Part shown: piece after piece, positions 18,263 to 27,238 of the stretch | Position numbering within the stretch: the first letter of the stretch is position 1 | Layout of the letters: every line of letters starts with the position of its first letter | Assembly (NCBI GenBank): GCA_019694165.1 | Contig: JAIBCL010000027.1 | Location: 18,190-82,189, forward strand | Length of the DNA stretch: 64,000 bases | Source: Verrucomicrobiaceae bacterium | GTDB lineage: Bacteria; Verrucomicrobiota; Verrucomicrobiia; Verrucomicrobiales; Verrucomicrobiaceae | Reading direction: 5' to 3' | Notes under the pieces: model-generated | Databases searched by the model: none | What the model was told of the DNA's origin: nothing | The model's input: the letters and a program-made list of their open reading frames with translations, nothing else | Program-made: the position numbers and the translations under genes

Positions 18263-19435
18263 TCAGGCCAATGATCGCACCGCCATTCCGCCGAGGCACC
18301 ATTCGTATTCCTTCGCGAGCTGATCGACGACGTCGCCGGTGCGCAGGTCTCCGGGCAGCACCTCCCAAGTGTAGGTTTCCATTTCGATGTGCCGGCACTT
18401 TGTCGGATTCGCCGCCAGCCAGTCCATCGTGCCGAGCAGATGATCCTGCGTCGTCTCGAAGTCGCCGCTGGGCGCGGCGTGGATGGGCACATGGAAATGG
18501 ACGCGCCATTCATCGCCGACCTCGCCTGGATTCCCGGCGGCGAAGTCGAGCGCGTCCGGCAGGTCCTTGAAGCGCCGCAGCGGCATGTCGGCGCCTTCTT
18601 TGATGATGACTTGATGAAAGTACACCGGCTCGTCGAAACCGCGGAGCCGGGCGAGATTCGCCGGCGTGGGTTTGAGCTTGAGCGCGGAGCTGAAGTGCAG
18701 CTTGCTCAGACGGATGCCCGCGCCCGTGATGCGGTCGAGCGCGGTCTGTGCGTCCTCGAACTCGATGGCGAGGTGGCAGGTGTCGTAGTTCAGGCCGATG
18801 AATTTCAGGAAATCCCGGTCACGCGGATGGCGGTCAAAGTAGAGGCCGAAGAACTTCAGCGCCTCGCCGCTCGTCTCAAACAAGCCCAGCGGCTCCGGCT
18901 CCAGGCCGAGATGGAGGTCGTGCCCGGTGCGCTCCGCCACGCGCTCGATGTGCTCGCGGCAGGCCTTGAGGTTTGAGAAGATGGCCTCCAGTTCGCCGCC
19001 GCCGATGTTGAAAGTCTTGTGCGAACCCGGCAGCGAGCTCACGCTGCCGCTCAGGCCGGGAGGGAGCAGCTCGCCGAGCACGTCGAAGACCAGATTCGTG
19101 TACTCGAGCCGCTCGGGGCGGGACCAGTCGGGCCGGAAAACATTTTCCTTCACGCGCTGGCCGTGGAATGCACCGTAGGGGAAGGCGTTGATGGTGAAAA
19201 CGTAGCAATCATTGGCGTCGAGCCAGCGCTTGAACTGGCTCATCGACTGCGGCGCGCTCAGCTCCCGGGCCGCCACTTCGCTGAGGCGCAGGCCGATGCC
19301 GTAGGGCCGGCCCGCAGCCACGCGCTCGCGCACTCGGAGCGTGTAGTCGCGCAGGCCGCGGAACGTCTCCTCCCACGTCTCGCCGCGGTGGATGTTGGTG
19401 CAGTATCCGAGATGAATGCCATGCTGGAGTTTCAT
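18263..19435 (-). CDS. eboE: EboE-like TIM-barrel protein
   Basis: The ATG at 19435 (MKLQHGIHLGYCTNIHRGETW) is the family start; the frame extends to 19669 but that part is untypical. The 390 residues form a xylose-isomerase-like TIM barrel: NAFPYGAFHGQRVKENVFRPDW, LHLGLEPEPLGLFET, GLNYDTCHLAIEFED and, late, VHFHVPIH and IEMETYTWEVLP, giving the Glu/Asp/His set that usually binds two metals. It heads the eboE-eboC-eboD run. The usual eboA, eboB (TatD-like) and eboF are not in this window. Confidence 0.87.
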   Translation of the reverse strand: MKLQHGIHLGYCTNIHRGETWEETFRGLRDYTLRVRERVAAGRPYGIGLRLSEVAARELSAPQSMSQFKRWLDANDCYVFTINAFPYGAFHGQRVKENVFRPDWSRPERLEYTNLVFDVLGELLPPGLSGSVSSLPGSHKTFNIGGGELEAIFSNLKACREHIERVAERTGHDLHLGLEPEPLGLFETSGEALKFFGLYFDRHPRDRDFLKFIGLNYDTCHLAIEFEDAQTALDRITGAGIRLSKLHFSSALKLKPTPANLARLRGFDEPVYFHQVIIKEGADMPLRRFKDLPDALDFAAGNPGEVGDEWRVHFHVPIHAAPSGDFETTQDHLLGTMDWLAANPTKCRHIEMETYTWEVLPGDLRTGDVVDQLAKEYEWCLGGMAVRSLA

Positions 19436-19538
19436 GCGGCGCACAACACGCACGGCGGCACTTCGAGGGCAAGGGCCGAAAACAGGAAAGGCGGACTTTG
19501 CAGCCCGCTTCTGCGTCGGATGAGCGCCGTCACCGCAG

Positions 19539-19572
19539 GCAGTGTCCGGCTTTGCCGGGCCGCCGGCACTGC
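19539..19572. repeat. Small nested hairpin between divergent eboE and SGNH genes
   Basis: GGCAGTG and CACTGCT form outer arms around an inner CCGGC/GCCGG hairpin with a TTT loop. No T-tract follows. It lies in the 193-base divergent promoter region and may be one of the palindromic elements of this genome or a regulatory structure. Confidence 0.45.
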
Positions 19573-19628
19573 TGCTTCCTGGCGCGCTTTCGTGATTGCC
19601 GGGCCTGTTCCCTCGCGTAAATGGGCGC

Positions 19629-20900
19629 ATGATCCACCTTGTCCGCTTCGCTCTTGCCCTCGTTTCCATCGCCTCGGCGTCCGCCGCTTCGCTTGAAGAA
19701 CTGCCCGAGCATGTGCTGCGCGGAGGGCTGCCGAATGTATTCTCGAAACTGCAGAAGGGCGGCGAGGTGCATGTTGCCTATCTCGGCGGCAGCATCACGG
19801 CGCAGCCAGGCTATCGGGTGAAAACCTTTGGGTGGTTTGGGAAAGAGCATCCGCAGGCGAAGCTCGTGGAGATCAATGCGGCCATCGGTGGCACGGGGTC
19901 CGACCTTGGTGTGTTTCGGGTCGGTCAGGACGTGCTCGCGCACAAGCCGGACCTGATGTTCGTCGAGTTCGCCGTGAACGACGGCGGCGCGGCACCGGAG
20001 CAGATTCACCGCTGCATGGAGGGCATTGTGCGCCAGACGTGGCGGGCGAATCCGGAGACCGACATCTGCTTTGTCTATACCATCGCGAACACCATGATCG
20101 ACGAGTGGAAGGCCGGAAAGCTTCCGCGCTCGGTGGCGGCGATGGAGCAACTCGCCGATCACTACCAGATCCCGAGCATCCACTTCGGTCTGCCCATCGC
20201 CAAACTGGCCGCGGCGGACCGGCTGATCATCGACAAGCCCCTGCCAAAGACGGATGAGGAGAAGAAGGCCGTCGGCGACAAGGTCGTGTTCGCGCCGGAC
20301 AAGGTGCATCCGCACGTCGAAACCGGCCACCAGATCTACTTCGAGACGGCGGTGCGTGCGTTTGAGAAGCTCCGCACGGGTGGCAAGCCTGCCTTGCACG
20401 GATTGAAGGCGGCGTTCGTGGCTGACAATCTCGAGCACGCCAAACTCGTCCCATTGAGCAGGGCAAAGCTGGGAGCCGGCTGGAACAAGCTGCCCGCCGA
20501 TCACAAGCTGAAGGGCTTTTTCAACCGGTTGCCAGAAATCTGGCAGGCCAATGAACCGGGCGACTCGATCGATTTCAAATTCAGAGGCACGTCGGCCGGC
20601 ATCTACGACCTGCTCGGCCCTGATTGCGGCCAGGTGAAGGTCACGCTCGACGGCAGGGCCGCCGACAAGCCGACGTCGCGTTTTGACTCCTACTGCACCT
20701 ACCATCGTCTCGGCAGTTTTTTCCCCGCGAGGAATCTGCCGGACGGCGAGCACACGGTGCATCTCGAGATTCATCCCGATCAGGCCGACAAGGCGAAGAT
20801 CATCACCGACAAGAAGGCCTATGCGGCGGACCCGAAGCGCTTCGACGACCGCCAGTGGTATGCCGGCGCGCTCATGCTGGTGGGAGACTTGGTGGAGTGA
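19629..20900 (+). CDS. Secreted SGNH/GDSL hydrolase
   Basis: The ATG at 19629 opens a signal peptide (MIHLVRFALALVSIASASAA). SGNH blocks are visible: block I YLGGSITAQPG (Ser near 54), block II/III INAAIGGTGSDLG, the block with FVEFAVND, and block V DKVHPHVETG (Asp and His). The C-terminal 170 residues are beta-rich (GDSIDFKFRGTSAGIYDLLG) and resemble an accessory beta-sandwich. Members are carbohydrate esterases that remove acetyl groups from polysaccharides outside the cytoplasm. It is divergent from eboE and converges on the ABC ATPase gene. Confidence 0.85.
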   Translation: MIHLVRFALALVSIASASAASLEELPEHVLRGGLPNVFSKLQKGGEVHVAYLGGSITAQPGYRVKTFGWFGKEHPQAKLVEINAAIGGTGSDLGVFRVGQDVLAHKPDLMFVEFAVNDGGAAPEQIHRCMEGIVRQTWRANPETDICFVYTIANTMIDEWKAGKLPRSVAAMEQLADHYQIPSIHFGLPIAKLAAADRLIIDKPLPKTDEEKKAVGDKVVFAPDKVHPHVETGHQIYFETAVRAFEKLRTGGKPALHGLKAAFVADNLEHAKLVPLSRAKLGAGWNKLPADHKLKGFFNRLPEIWQANEPGDSIDFKFRGTSAGIYDLLGPDCGQVKVTLDGRAADKPTSRFDSYCTYHRLGSFFPARNLPDGEHTVHLEIHPDQADKAKIITDKKAYAADPKRFDDRQWYAGALMLVGDLVE

Positions 20901-20964
20901 GGGGAAGCGGGGGCGGGGCGGGAAGATGACGGCACCGCGGGAGCGGCATCGCGCGCGCCGGGTA

Positions 20965-21723
20965 TCACCACTGCAGGCTGCTGGCGGGCATCCGCTTTTC
21001 GTTCACGCGGGTCTTCACGATCTGGCCGTCGCTGAGATAGAGGACGCGGTCGGCCATCTCAGCCATGGCGGCATTGTGGGTGATGACGACGGTGAGCGTG
21101 CCCAGCTCGCGGTTGATGCGCTCGATGGCCTCCAGCACGATGATGCCCGTGTGAACGTCGAGCGCGCCGGTGGGCTCATCGCAAAGGAGCACCTCGGGCC
21201 TCTTCGCGATGGCGCGCGCGATGGCCACGCGCTGTTGCTCGCCACCTGAGAGCTGCGAGGGGAAATGGTCCATCCGGTTGCCGAGATCGACCATTTCGAG
21301 TGCTTCTTCAGGCCGCATCGGATGGCGCGTGATGTCGGTGATGAGCGCCACGTTTTCGCGTGCGGTGAGGCTGGGGATGAGGTTGTAAAACTGGAACACG
21401 AAGCCGACGCAATGCCGGCGGAAGAGGGTGAGCGTCTTTTCATCTCCGCCCGTGAGATCCCAGCCTTTGTAGTCGAGCGATCCGTAGCTCGGCACGTCGA
21501 GTCCGCCGAGGATGTTCAGAAGCGTCGATTTGCCGCTCCCGGAAGGGCCCAGCAGCACGACCAGCTCCCCCGCATAGAAGTGCAGCGACACTTCTTGAAG
21601 CGCGACCACCGGCACCTCGCCTGTGCGATAAACTTTGCCAAGCCCATGCGCATGAAACACCGGCTCGCCCGCATGACCGGGGGCGGCGAGATCGGGAGAA
21701 AGCTCGGAGGGTTCGGGGCTCAA
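20965..21723 (-). CDS. ABC transporter ATP-binding protein (LolD/MacB type), no adjacent permease
   Basis: 252 residues with Walker [11 protein letters not shown]-loop [18 protein letters not shown], signature [14 protein letters not shown], Walker [13 protein letters not shown] and the switch His in VVITHN. This pattern belongs to the type VII (LolD/MacB/FtsE-like) ATPases. The frame begins with TTG at 21723; no better ATG precedes the fold, so the start is uncertain by some codons. No permease is adjacent on this strand, so its membrane partner must be elsewhere or it works with the MacB-like permease at 30 kb. Confidence 0.88.
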   Translation of the reverse strand: MSPEPSELSPDLAAPGHAGEPVFHAHGLGKVYRTGEVPVVALQEVSLHFYAGELVVLLGPSGSGKSTLLNILGGLDVPSYGSLDYKGWDLTGGDEKTLTLFRRHCVGFVFQFYNLIPSLTARENVALITDITRHPMRPEEALEMVDLGNRMDHFPSQLSGGEQQRVAIARAIAKRPEVLLCDEPTGALDVHTGIIVLEAIERINRELGTLTVVITHNAAMAEMADRVLYLSDGQIVKTRVNEKRMPASSLQW

Positions 21724-21894
21724 GGTGCGTGGGGGATGGATGACGCGGGATAGATGACGCGGCAGATCGTCGCAGTCGAGGAGAAGAACGCACGCAAATG
21801 CACCCGCCCGAGAACTTGCCCCTGCGGATGAATCCTGAACTCTCCGCTACCTCTTCATTTCCGCATCCTGTATCCTGGTTTCCGCGCGCCGCTC

Positions 21895-22788
21895 ATGCTC
21901 GACCACATCGACAAGTTCATCCTCCATCTTGCCACCGAGCGAGGGCTTTCCACGCGTTATCAGTTGTTGGTGCGGGGGGTGCTGGAGACGTTTGCGTCCT
22001 GGGCCGCGGAGAATCTGAAGGTCGAGAACGTGCGCGTGGTGACGACGCAGCACCTGACCGACTACCTGGCCGCTCGCAAAAAAACGGGTCTGGCGACATC
22101 CACCGCGCGTGTCGAGCTGGTGGCGTTGAAAGTATTTTTCCGCTGGCTGAATGCGCGGAAATTTCGCGAGGGCGATCCGGCGGAGCCGATCCTCGCGCCG
22201 CGGCCCGAACAGCATCTGCCTGACACGCTGAACGAGGCGGAAGTCCGCGCGCTGCTGGAGTCCGTGCGCGGCACCACGCCGCTCGACCGGCGGGACCGTG
22301 CGATTCTCGAGTTGTTCTACGCCAGCGGACTGCGCCTTTCCGAACTGGTGAACGCGCGCCTGGAGAATCTGAGCCTCGAGGAAGGATGGATTCGCGTGAC
22401 GGGCAAGGGGAACAAGACCCGCCTCACGCCGGTGGGCGGCGCGGCGCGCGAGGCGTTGGCAGCATATGTCGGGCGCTCGCGGCCGGAGCTGGTGAGGCCG
22501 CGCACGTCGAGCCACATCTTCATCACGCGCAACGGAACCAAGCTCACCACCGCACGCGTGCAGCAGATCGTGAAGGAGCGCGCGCAGATGGCAGGCCTCG
22601 ATCCGGCCAGGATTCATCCGCATCTGCTGAGGCACTCCTTTGCCACGCACCTGCTGAACAACGGCGCCGATCTGCGTGTGATCCAGGAAATGCTCGGCCA
22701 TGCGGACATCTCGACCACACAGATTTACACCCATGTGGATCAGAAGAGACTGAAGGACGTGCACCGGCGGTTCCATCCGCGGGCGTGA
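21895..22788 (+). CDS. xerD: Site-specific tyrosine recombinase XerD-like
   Basis: 297 residues: SAM-like core-binding domain (about 1-85) and catalytic domain with Arg in YASGLRLSELV (near 147), Lys in VTGKGNKTR, HLLRHSFATHLL (His/Arg), GHADISTTQ (His) and the Tyr nucleophile in IYTHVDQKRLK (near 278). The C-terminus KDVHRRFHPRA is typical for XerD. Housekeeping XerD resolves chromosome dimers at dif with XerC; the absence of integron or phage features nearby supports a housekeeping role. No dif site was recognised in the window. Confidence 0.9.
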   Translation: MLDHIDKFILHLATERGLSTRYQLLVRGVLETFASWAAENLKVENVRVVTTQHLTDYLAARKKTGLATSTARVELVALKVFFRWLNARKFREGDPAEPILAPRPEQHLPDTLNEAEVRALLESVRGTTPLDRRDRAILELFYASGLRLSELVNARLENLSLEEGWIRVTGKGNKTRLTPVGGAAREALAAYVGRSRPELVRPRTSSHIFITRNGTKLTTARVQQIVKERAQMAGLDPARIHPHLLRHSFATHLLNNGADLRVIQEMLGHADISTTQIYTHVDQKRLKDVHRRFHPRA

Positions 22789-22838
22789 AAATCCTGTCGC
22801 AAAACCGGATGCCGTGTCGTATCGATAATCACAAGCTC

Positions 22839-23243
22839 ATGGCAACCCGGCTTCTGGCAGTGATGCTCACGCTCCTCATCGGCTCACCGGTGTGTTGGTG
22901 CTGCATCACTCACGCCCAGCCGCGGGTGACGGCGCAGGAAGAAGCGCCCGCCGCCTGTCCGATGTGTGCGAAGAAGGCTGCCAAGACGAACAAGACTGCT
23001 CCCGCCCGGAAGAAGGGCTGCCAGTGCGAGCGTGCCTGCTCGGCCCGCGAGATCACGCAGCCGACGGTGGCGGTGCCGGCGGCCACGCAGATTGATCTGC
23101 CGGCTCCGGCATGGGTTTGGGAGGACACCGTTTTCCACGCGCTGGACGCCGTTGCCGCGGAGGAAGAGCTTACTGTCCGGGAGACGGGGCCGCCGCGAAG
23201 TGCCGGACCGCTCTACTTGCGGTACTGTGCCCTGTTGAATTGA
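22839..23243 (+). CDS. Small exported Cys-rich protein, unknown
   Basis: ATG at 22839 opens MATRLLAVMLTLLIGSPVCWCC, a hydrophobic leader with an unusual CWCC at its end; an ATG at 22809 in the same frame is possible. The 134-residue product then shows CPMC followed by a Lys/Ala-rich stretch and CQCERACS, after which a Pro/Ala/Val-rich half has only one more Cys near the C-terminus. The CxxC and CxC pairs suggest metal or redox binding in the envelope. I do not recognise the family. It starts 50 bases after xerD and is followed by another Cys-rich exported peptide gene. Confidence 0.6.
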   Translation: MATRLLAVMLTLLIGSPVCWCCITHAQPRVTAQEEAPAACPMCAKKAAKTNKTAPARKKGCQCERACSAREITQPTVAVPAATQIDLPAPAWVWEDTVFHALDAVAAEEELTVRETGPPRSAGPLYLRYCALLN

Positions 23244-23345
23244 AGCACGGTGCTTCAAACTTCGGACCGCCATGACATCGCGTCGTCCGCGTGGACGATG
23301 GCCTTTCTGGTCATGCGCCGGAAGTTTCCATCTTATGCACAGACT

Positions 23346-23363
23346 GTTTGCCATGCGGCAAAC
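23346..23363 (+). promoter_or_regulatory. Hairpin upstream of the Cys-rich peptide gene
   Basis: A perfect 7-bp stem (GTTTGCC and GGCAAAC) with a 4-base loop lies 78 bases before the ATG of the peptide gene. It could be a leader structure or an attenuator; the lack of a T-tract argues against a simple terminator. Confidence 0.35.
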
Positions 23364-23441
23364 CAGCGCAGCCCGGCCCGTGGTTTCGCTGCTATCCAAT
23401 CCGGGCGCTCATCGAACACAAACATTCCATCATTCAATCCT

Positions 23442-23603
23442 ATGAAATCCATTCTTACCCTCATCGCCGTTGCCACCATGGCCATGTTCTCCAGCACCCT
23501 CACCGCAGGCGAAGCCTGCAAGAAGTGCTGCAAGGACGCCTGCGCCGCCTGCTGCAAGGACAAAGGCAAGAAGTGCGGCAAGGACTGCTGCAAGGGCGAA
23601 TAA
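23442..23603 (+). CDS. 53-residue exported metallothionein-like Cys-rich peptide
   Basis: ATG at 23442 gives a 22-residue signal peptide (MKSILTLIAVATMAMFSSTL, then TAG) and a mature peptide of about 31 residues with nine cysteines in CC and CxxCC spacing (CKKCCKDACAACCKDKGKKC), ending GKDCCKGE. No aromatic residues are present in the mature part. The composition resembles metallothioneins, but the peptide is exported. It may bind copper, zinc or other thiophilic metals in the periplasm. An intrinsic terminator follows 39 bases later. The frame stays open upstream to 23250, but only this start gives a signal peptide. Confidence 0.75.
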   Translation: MKSILTLIAVATMAMFSSTLTAGEACKKCCKDACAACCKDKGKKCGKDCCKGE

Positions 23604-23641
23604 GGGAACGCCTCTGACCCAGGTCTGATCCTGGCGTCGAG

Positions 23642-23683
23642 AGCCGCCGTCATCCGTCATGGGTGGCGGCGGCTTTTTGTTTT
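23642..23683 (+). terminator. Intrinsic terminator after the Cys-rich peptide gene
   Basis: A GC-rich stem (AGCCGCCG pairs with CGGCGGCT, extended by weaker G-T pairs around CATCC/GGGTG) is followed by TTTTTGTTTT. It sits between the peptide gene and the convergent kinase gene. Confidence 0.8.
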
Positions 23684-23731
23684 GGCCGCAGGAGGCGGCT
23701 GCCCCGCCCCGGCTTGATCAACATCAGGCCA

Positions 23732-24454
23732 TCAGGCGATGGGGCAGCTCAGCCAGAAGGTCGTGGTGTTGTTCTCCGAGCCGACACCGAGCTGCAGGCT
23801 CATCTGGTGGGAGAGCATGGCGGCGATGGTGAGGCCCAGGCCGAGGTGATTGCTGTTCTTGCTGCCTTGGAAGGGACGGAAGATGTCCTGCAGCTTGTCC
23901 GCCGGAATTTGGGAGCCGGTGTTGCTCACCAGGATGTCCACGCGGCGCTGCTCGGCGGGAGTGATGACACCGGGGCCGCATACTTTGAGCAGCGCACGGC
24001 CGCCGCCCTTCTGCGCGGCCTCAGCGGCGTTTTTGAGCAGTTCGATGATGATGTCCTTGAACTTGGTGGGATCGACCAAGATGGAGGGCAGGCCGGGCTG
24101 CACTTCCACTTCCAACGGCACGCCCGCTTTCGTGAACGGCTCGCGCACGGAGCCTTCGATGGCGGCGAGGAAGTCTCCCGCATTGATCGGCTGAAGGCTG
24201 ACCTTTGCACATCCGCCCGCGGAGCGGATGCGCTCGCTGAGGCTGGAGACGTTCACCGAAGCCTCGCGGATGTGCTGGACGTTTTCGAGCACGCCGGGGT
24301 CGAGGTCCTCGTTCATCAGCACGAGGCTGCTGAAGCCTTGAATGACTGCCAGAAGGTTGTTGAGCTTGTGCGTCAGGCCCCGCAGGAGTTCGGGGTGGAA
24401 TCCTTCGCTGCTTTCGGGGCCGAGGTTCAGGTTCGTGGGGAAGGCAAATTGCAT
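23732..24454 (-). CDS. Stand-alone small histidine kinase-like protein
   Basis: 240 residues starting at ATG 24454 (MQFAFPTNLNL). It has a HisKA-like helix with LRGLTHKLNNLLAVIQGFS (putative phospho-His in THKLNN), N-box IIIELLKNAAEAAQKGG and a G-box region NSNHLGLGLTIAAML, hence an HATPase_c domain. The D-box is weak (DILVSNTGSQIP). There is no membrane segment, PAS or receiver, so sensing must come from a partner. No response regulator gene is adjacent. It resembles short soluble kinases of the NtrB/HisKA type. Confidence 0.8.
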   Translation of the reverse strand: MQFAFPTNLNLGPESSEGFHPELLRGLTHKLNNLLAVIQGFSSLVLMNEDLDPGVLENVQHIREASVNVSSLSERIRSAGGCAKVSLQPINAGDFLAAIEGSVREPFTKAGVPLEVEVQPGLPSILVDPTKFKDIIIELLKNAAEAAQKGGGRALLKVCGPGVITPAEQRRVDILVSNTGSQIPADKLQDIFRPFQGSKNSNHLGLGLTIAAMLSHQMSLQLGVGSENNTTTFWLSCPIA

Positions 24455-24589
24455 GATGGCTTTTTCGAGGGGCGCTCGGTGCGCGATTGGGCGGAAGATA
24501 GTGACGGCCACCCGAAATCCAAGGCAATTTTCCCGGCACTTTTTTCAAGGCGGGCCAAATCACCTCTTGGCGTGTGCGGCTTGCGCGCC

Positions 24590-25396
24590 ATGAATGCGCC
24601 AATGCGTCTGCGAGATAAAGTCATCATCGTCACGGGAAGCTGCACGGGCATCGGCAAGGCTGTCGCGAAGCGCTGCGTGGAAGAAGGCGCGCGCGTGGTC
24701 GTCCATGGCCTGGAGAATGATCTCGGCGGGCAGGTGGTGCAGGCGCTCGGCGCGGACAAGGCCGTGCTGCACATCGAAGACCTCACGGCGGTGGGCTGCC
24801 CCGAGCGGCTGGTGAAGCTGGCGGTGGACACCTTTGGCCGGCTCGATGCCGTGGTGAACAACGCCGCCCTGGTGAAGGCGGGCAACATTCACGACACGGA
24901 CGCGGCAGCTTTCATGCGCATGCTGTCGGTCAACACCCTCGCGCCATACCTGCTGATCCGGGCCGCGCTGTCGGAACTGCGCAAGACGCGGGGCTGCGTG
25001 CTGAACATCGGTTCGGTGAACGCCTACAGCGGCGAGCCAAATTTGCTGCCCTACTCGGTCTCCAAAGGCGCGCTGATGACTCTCACCCGGAATCTCGGAG
25101 ACACCCTGCACCGGGAAGACGGCGTCCGTGTGAACCAGATCAATCCCGGATGGGTGCTCACCGAGAACGAGGCGCAGCGCAAGCGCGAGCACGGTCTGGC
25201 CGAAGACTGGTACAAGGACCTCCCGCGCGTCTTCGCCCCTGCCGGACGCATTCTCTGGCCGGAGGAGATCGCGGCGGGCGCTGTTTACTGGCTCGCGGAT
25301 GAAAGCGGACCGATCAGCGGCCAAGTGGTCGATCTTGAGCAGCATCCTTTCATCGGTCGTAATCCGCCGAAGGACCAGACGACCATCCCGCGATGA
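24590..25396 (+). CDS. Short-chain dehydrogenase/reductase
   Basis: 268 residues from ATG 24590 (MNAPMRLRDKV; ATG 24602 is an alternative). Classical SDR motifs: TGSCTGIG for NAD(P) binding, NNAALVKAG, the catalytic Ser in NIGSVNAYSG, and YSVSK (Tyr near 155, Lys near 159), then NPGWVLTENE. HGLENDLGG, in the coenzyme-selecting position, suggests no strong NADP preference. Substrate unknown; soluble cytoplasmic oxidoreductase. Divergent from the kinase gene with 135 bases between starts. Confidence 0.9.
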   Translation: MNAPMRLRDKVIIVTGSCTGIGKAVAKRCVEEGARVVVHGLENDLGGQVVQALGADKAVLHIEDLTAVGCPERLVKLAVDTFGRLDAVVNNAALVKAGNIHDTDAAAFMRMLSVNTLAPYLLIRAALSELRKTRGCVLNIGSVNAYSGEPNLLPYSVSKGALMTLTRNLGDTLHREDGVRVNQINPGWVLTENEAQRKREHGLAEDWYKDLPRVFAPAGRILWPEEIAAGAVYWLADESGPISGQVVDLEQHPFIGRNPPKDQTTIPR

Positions 25397-25435
25397 CGCT
25401 CGTAGCGCAAGAATCGCAAAGCGGCGGATAGACGC

Positions 25436-25457
25436 GGCGCAATGCGCCCGTTTTTTT
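25436..25457 (+). terminator. Probable terminator after the SDR gene
   Basis: A short 5-bp GC stem (GGCGC/GCGCC, loop AAT) followed after two bases by seven T residues, 40 bases after the stop codon. Weak stem, so moderate confidence. Confidence 0.45.
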
Positions 25458-25543
25458 CCGCGCCCGCCGCACGATCAAAGGCGGGCCTCGAACCCCCACG
25501 CTCGAGAAACCCCACTCGACACGACATTGACGACGAAGACGAA

Positions 25544-27238
25544 ATGATCCACACCCTGCGGAAACTCTCATCACTGCTGATGACGGTGCTGCTCGTGTGC
25601 GCGATCGACGGCTGCACCTCCGGCCATTATTCCAGGTCCGCGGATCGCGAGACGCTGGGCATCCTGCGCCGCAAGAGCAGCCATGTCCCGAATTCGGGCC
25701 GCGGCCTGCTCGACATCAAGCCGCCGCCGCCCGTCACACTGGACGAACTGGCGAAGAACCTGAAGACCGAGGAATTCCTCGGCGACCGCGCCGTGCAGGT
25801 GGAAAAAGGTGCGAAGGTTCTCGAACTGGCGGATGCGCTCGGCTACGGCGTGAGCCGGAACCGCGAGTATCTCGGTCGCAAGGAGACGCTCTACCTGCAG
25901 GCGCTGGACCTGACGCTGACGCGGCACAAGTACGCGCCGATCCTCGCCTCCTCCGGCAGCGCGATGGTGGACCGCAACCAAGTGGAGGCTGGAGTGAACC
26001 AGTTCGTGACGGACACGACGCAGACCTTCAAGGGGGGCGTGGGTTTGTCGATGCTCTCGCGCATCGGTACCAAGATCGCCGCGGACCTGACCACAGACTT
26101 TACCCGCTTCGTCACAGGCGGCCTGCGCGAGGTGAGCGACTCGAAGCTCGTCACCAGCATCTCCCAGCCGCTGCTGCGCGGCGCAGGCTATCTCGGCGCC
26201 TCGGAGGTGCTTACGCAGGATGAGCGCTCCATGCTCTACGCCGTGCGCGACTTCTCGCAGTATCGGAAGACCTTCACCGTCGATCTCGCCGGCCAGTACT
26301 ATCGCGCCCTGCAGTCGCGCGACGCGGCGCGGAACGCCTACGTGGCCTACATCGCCTTCAAGAACACCATCGAGCGCGAGCGCTCCATGCAGGAGGCAAA
26401 CCGCCGCTCCCTCTCCTCCCTCATTCAGCTCGACCAGGCGGTCTTCACCAACCAACGCAAATGGCTGAGCGCCGTGGCCAGCTACGAAAAGGAACTCGAC
26501 GACCTGAAAATCCAGCTCGGCCTGCCGGTCACCGAGAAGCTCATGATGGACGACAAGGAGCTGCGCGTCCTGAAATTGCACGATCCGCCAGGCACGCTGG
26601 ACGAGGCCGTCCAGACCGCGCTCGCCTCTCGGCTCGACCTGTGCAATGGGCGGGATGCGCTGGAGGATGCAAACCGCAAGGTGCGCGTGGCAAAGCAGGA
26701 GCTGCTCCCCGTCGTCGATCTGCTCGCGAAGTACACACTCACTGGCGACCCGGGCGCAGACGGCGCAAATCTCGACGGGCACCGCCGGAAGGTCTCCGTG
26801 GGCGCAAACGTCGATCTGCACCTCGACCGGAAGAAGGAACGCAACGAACTGCGCGCCGCCGAGGTGGCCGAGCAGGCAGCACGTCGCACCCTGGAGCAGG
26901 ACGAGGAGAACGTGCGCCGCCAGATCCGCGCGGACTGGCGCGATCTCGACCTCGCCCGGAAGCAGTACGAGATCGCCGTGCAGAACCTGGCATTGAGCGA
27001 GAAGCGCGTGGACGTGGAAGAGGACTTTTTCAAGGAGGACAAGACCACGAACCCGCGCGATCTCATCGACGCGCGCAACCAGCTCATCGCCGCCCGTGAC
27101 CTGCTTACCTCCACGCTCGTCACCCACACCGTGGCGCGGCTGGCCCTGTGGAGAGACATGGGGATTCTCTTCATCACGAAAGATGGCGGATGGGTGGACG
27201 TATTGAAAAAGGAAACGCCCGGAGGGAAAACGCGATGA
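25544..27238 (+). CDS. TolC family outer-membrane efflux lipoprotein
   Basis: The ATG at 25544 (MIHTLRKLSSLLMTVLLVCA) gives a leader ending in IDGC, a plausible lipobox. The 564-residue product has long alternating helices with heptad-like content (residues about 170-330 and 400-540), two repeats of the TolC/OEP type, and motifs such as ISQPLLRGAGYLG, KTFTVDLAGQYYRALQSRD and, late, NPRDLIDARNQLIAARDLL. It is the outer-membrane duct of a tripartite exporter and overlaps the adaptor gene by four bases, so the two are translationally coupled. Confidence 0.88.
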   Translation: MIHTLRKLSSLLMTVLLVCAIDGCTSGHYSRSADRETLGILRRKSSHVPNSGRGLLDIKPPPPVTLDELAKNLKTEEFLGDRAVQVEKGAKVLELADALGYGVSRNREYLGRKETLYLQALDLTLTRHKYAPILASSGSAMVDRNQVEAGVNQFVTDTTQTFKGGVGLSMLSRIGTKIAADLTTDFTRFVTGGLREVSDSKLVTSISQPLLRGAGYLGASEVLTQDERSMLYAVRDFSQYRKTFTVDLAGQYYRALQSRDAARNAYVAYIAFKNTIERERSMQEANRRSLSSLIQLDQAVFTNQRKWLSAVASYEKELDDLKIQLGLPVTEKLMMDDKELRVLKLHDPPGTLDEAVQTALASRLDLCNGRDALEDANRKVRVAKQELLPVVDLLAKYTLTGDPGADGANLDGHRRKVSVGANVDLHLDRKKERNELRAAEVAEQAARRTLEQDEENVRRQIRADWRDLDLARKQYEIAVQNLALSEKRVDVEEDFFKEDKTTNPRDLIDARNQLIAARDLLTSTLVTHTVARLALWRDMGILFITKDGGWVDVLKKETPGGKTR

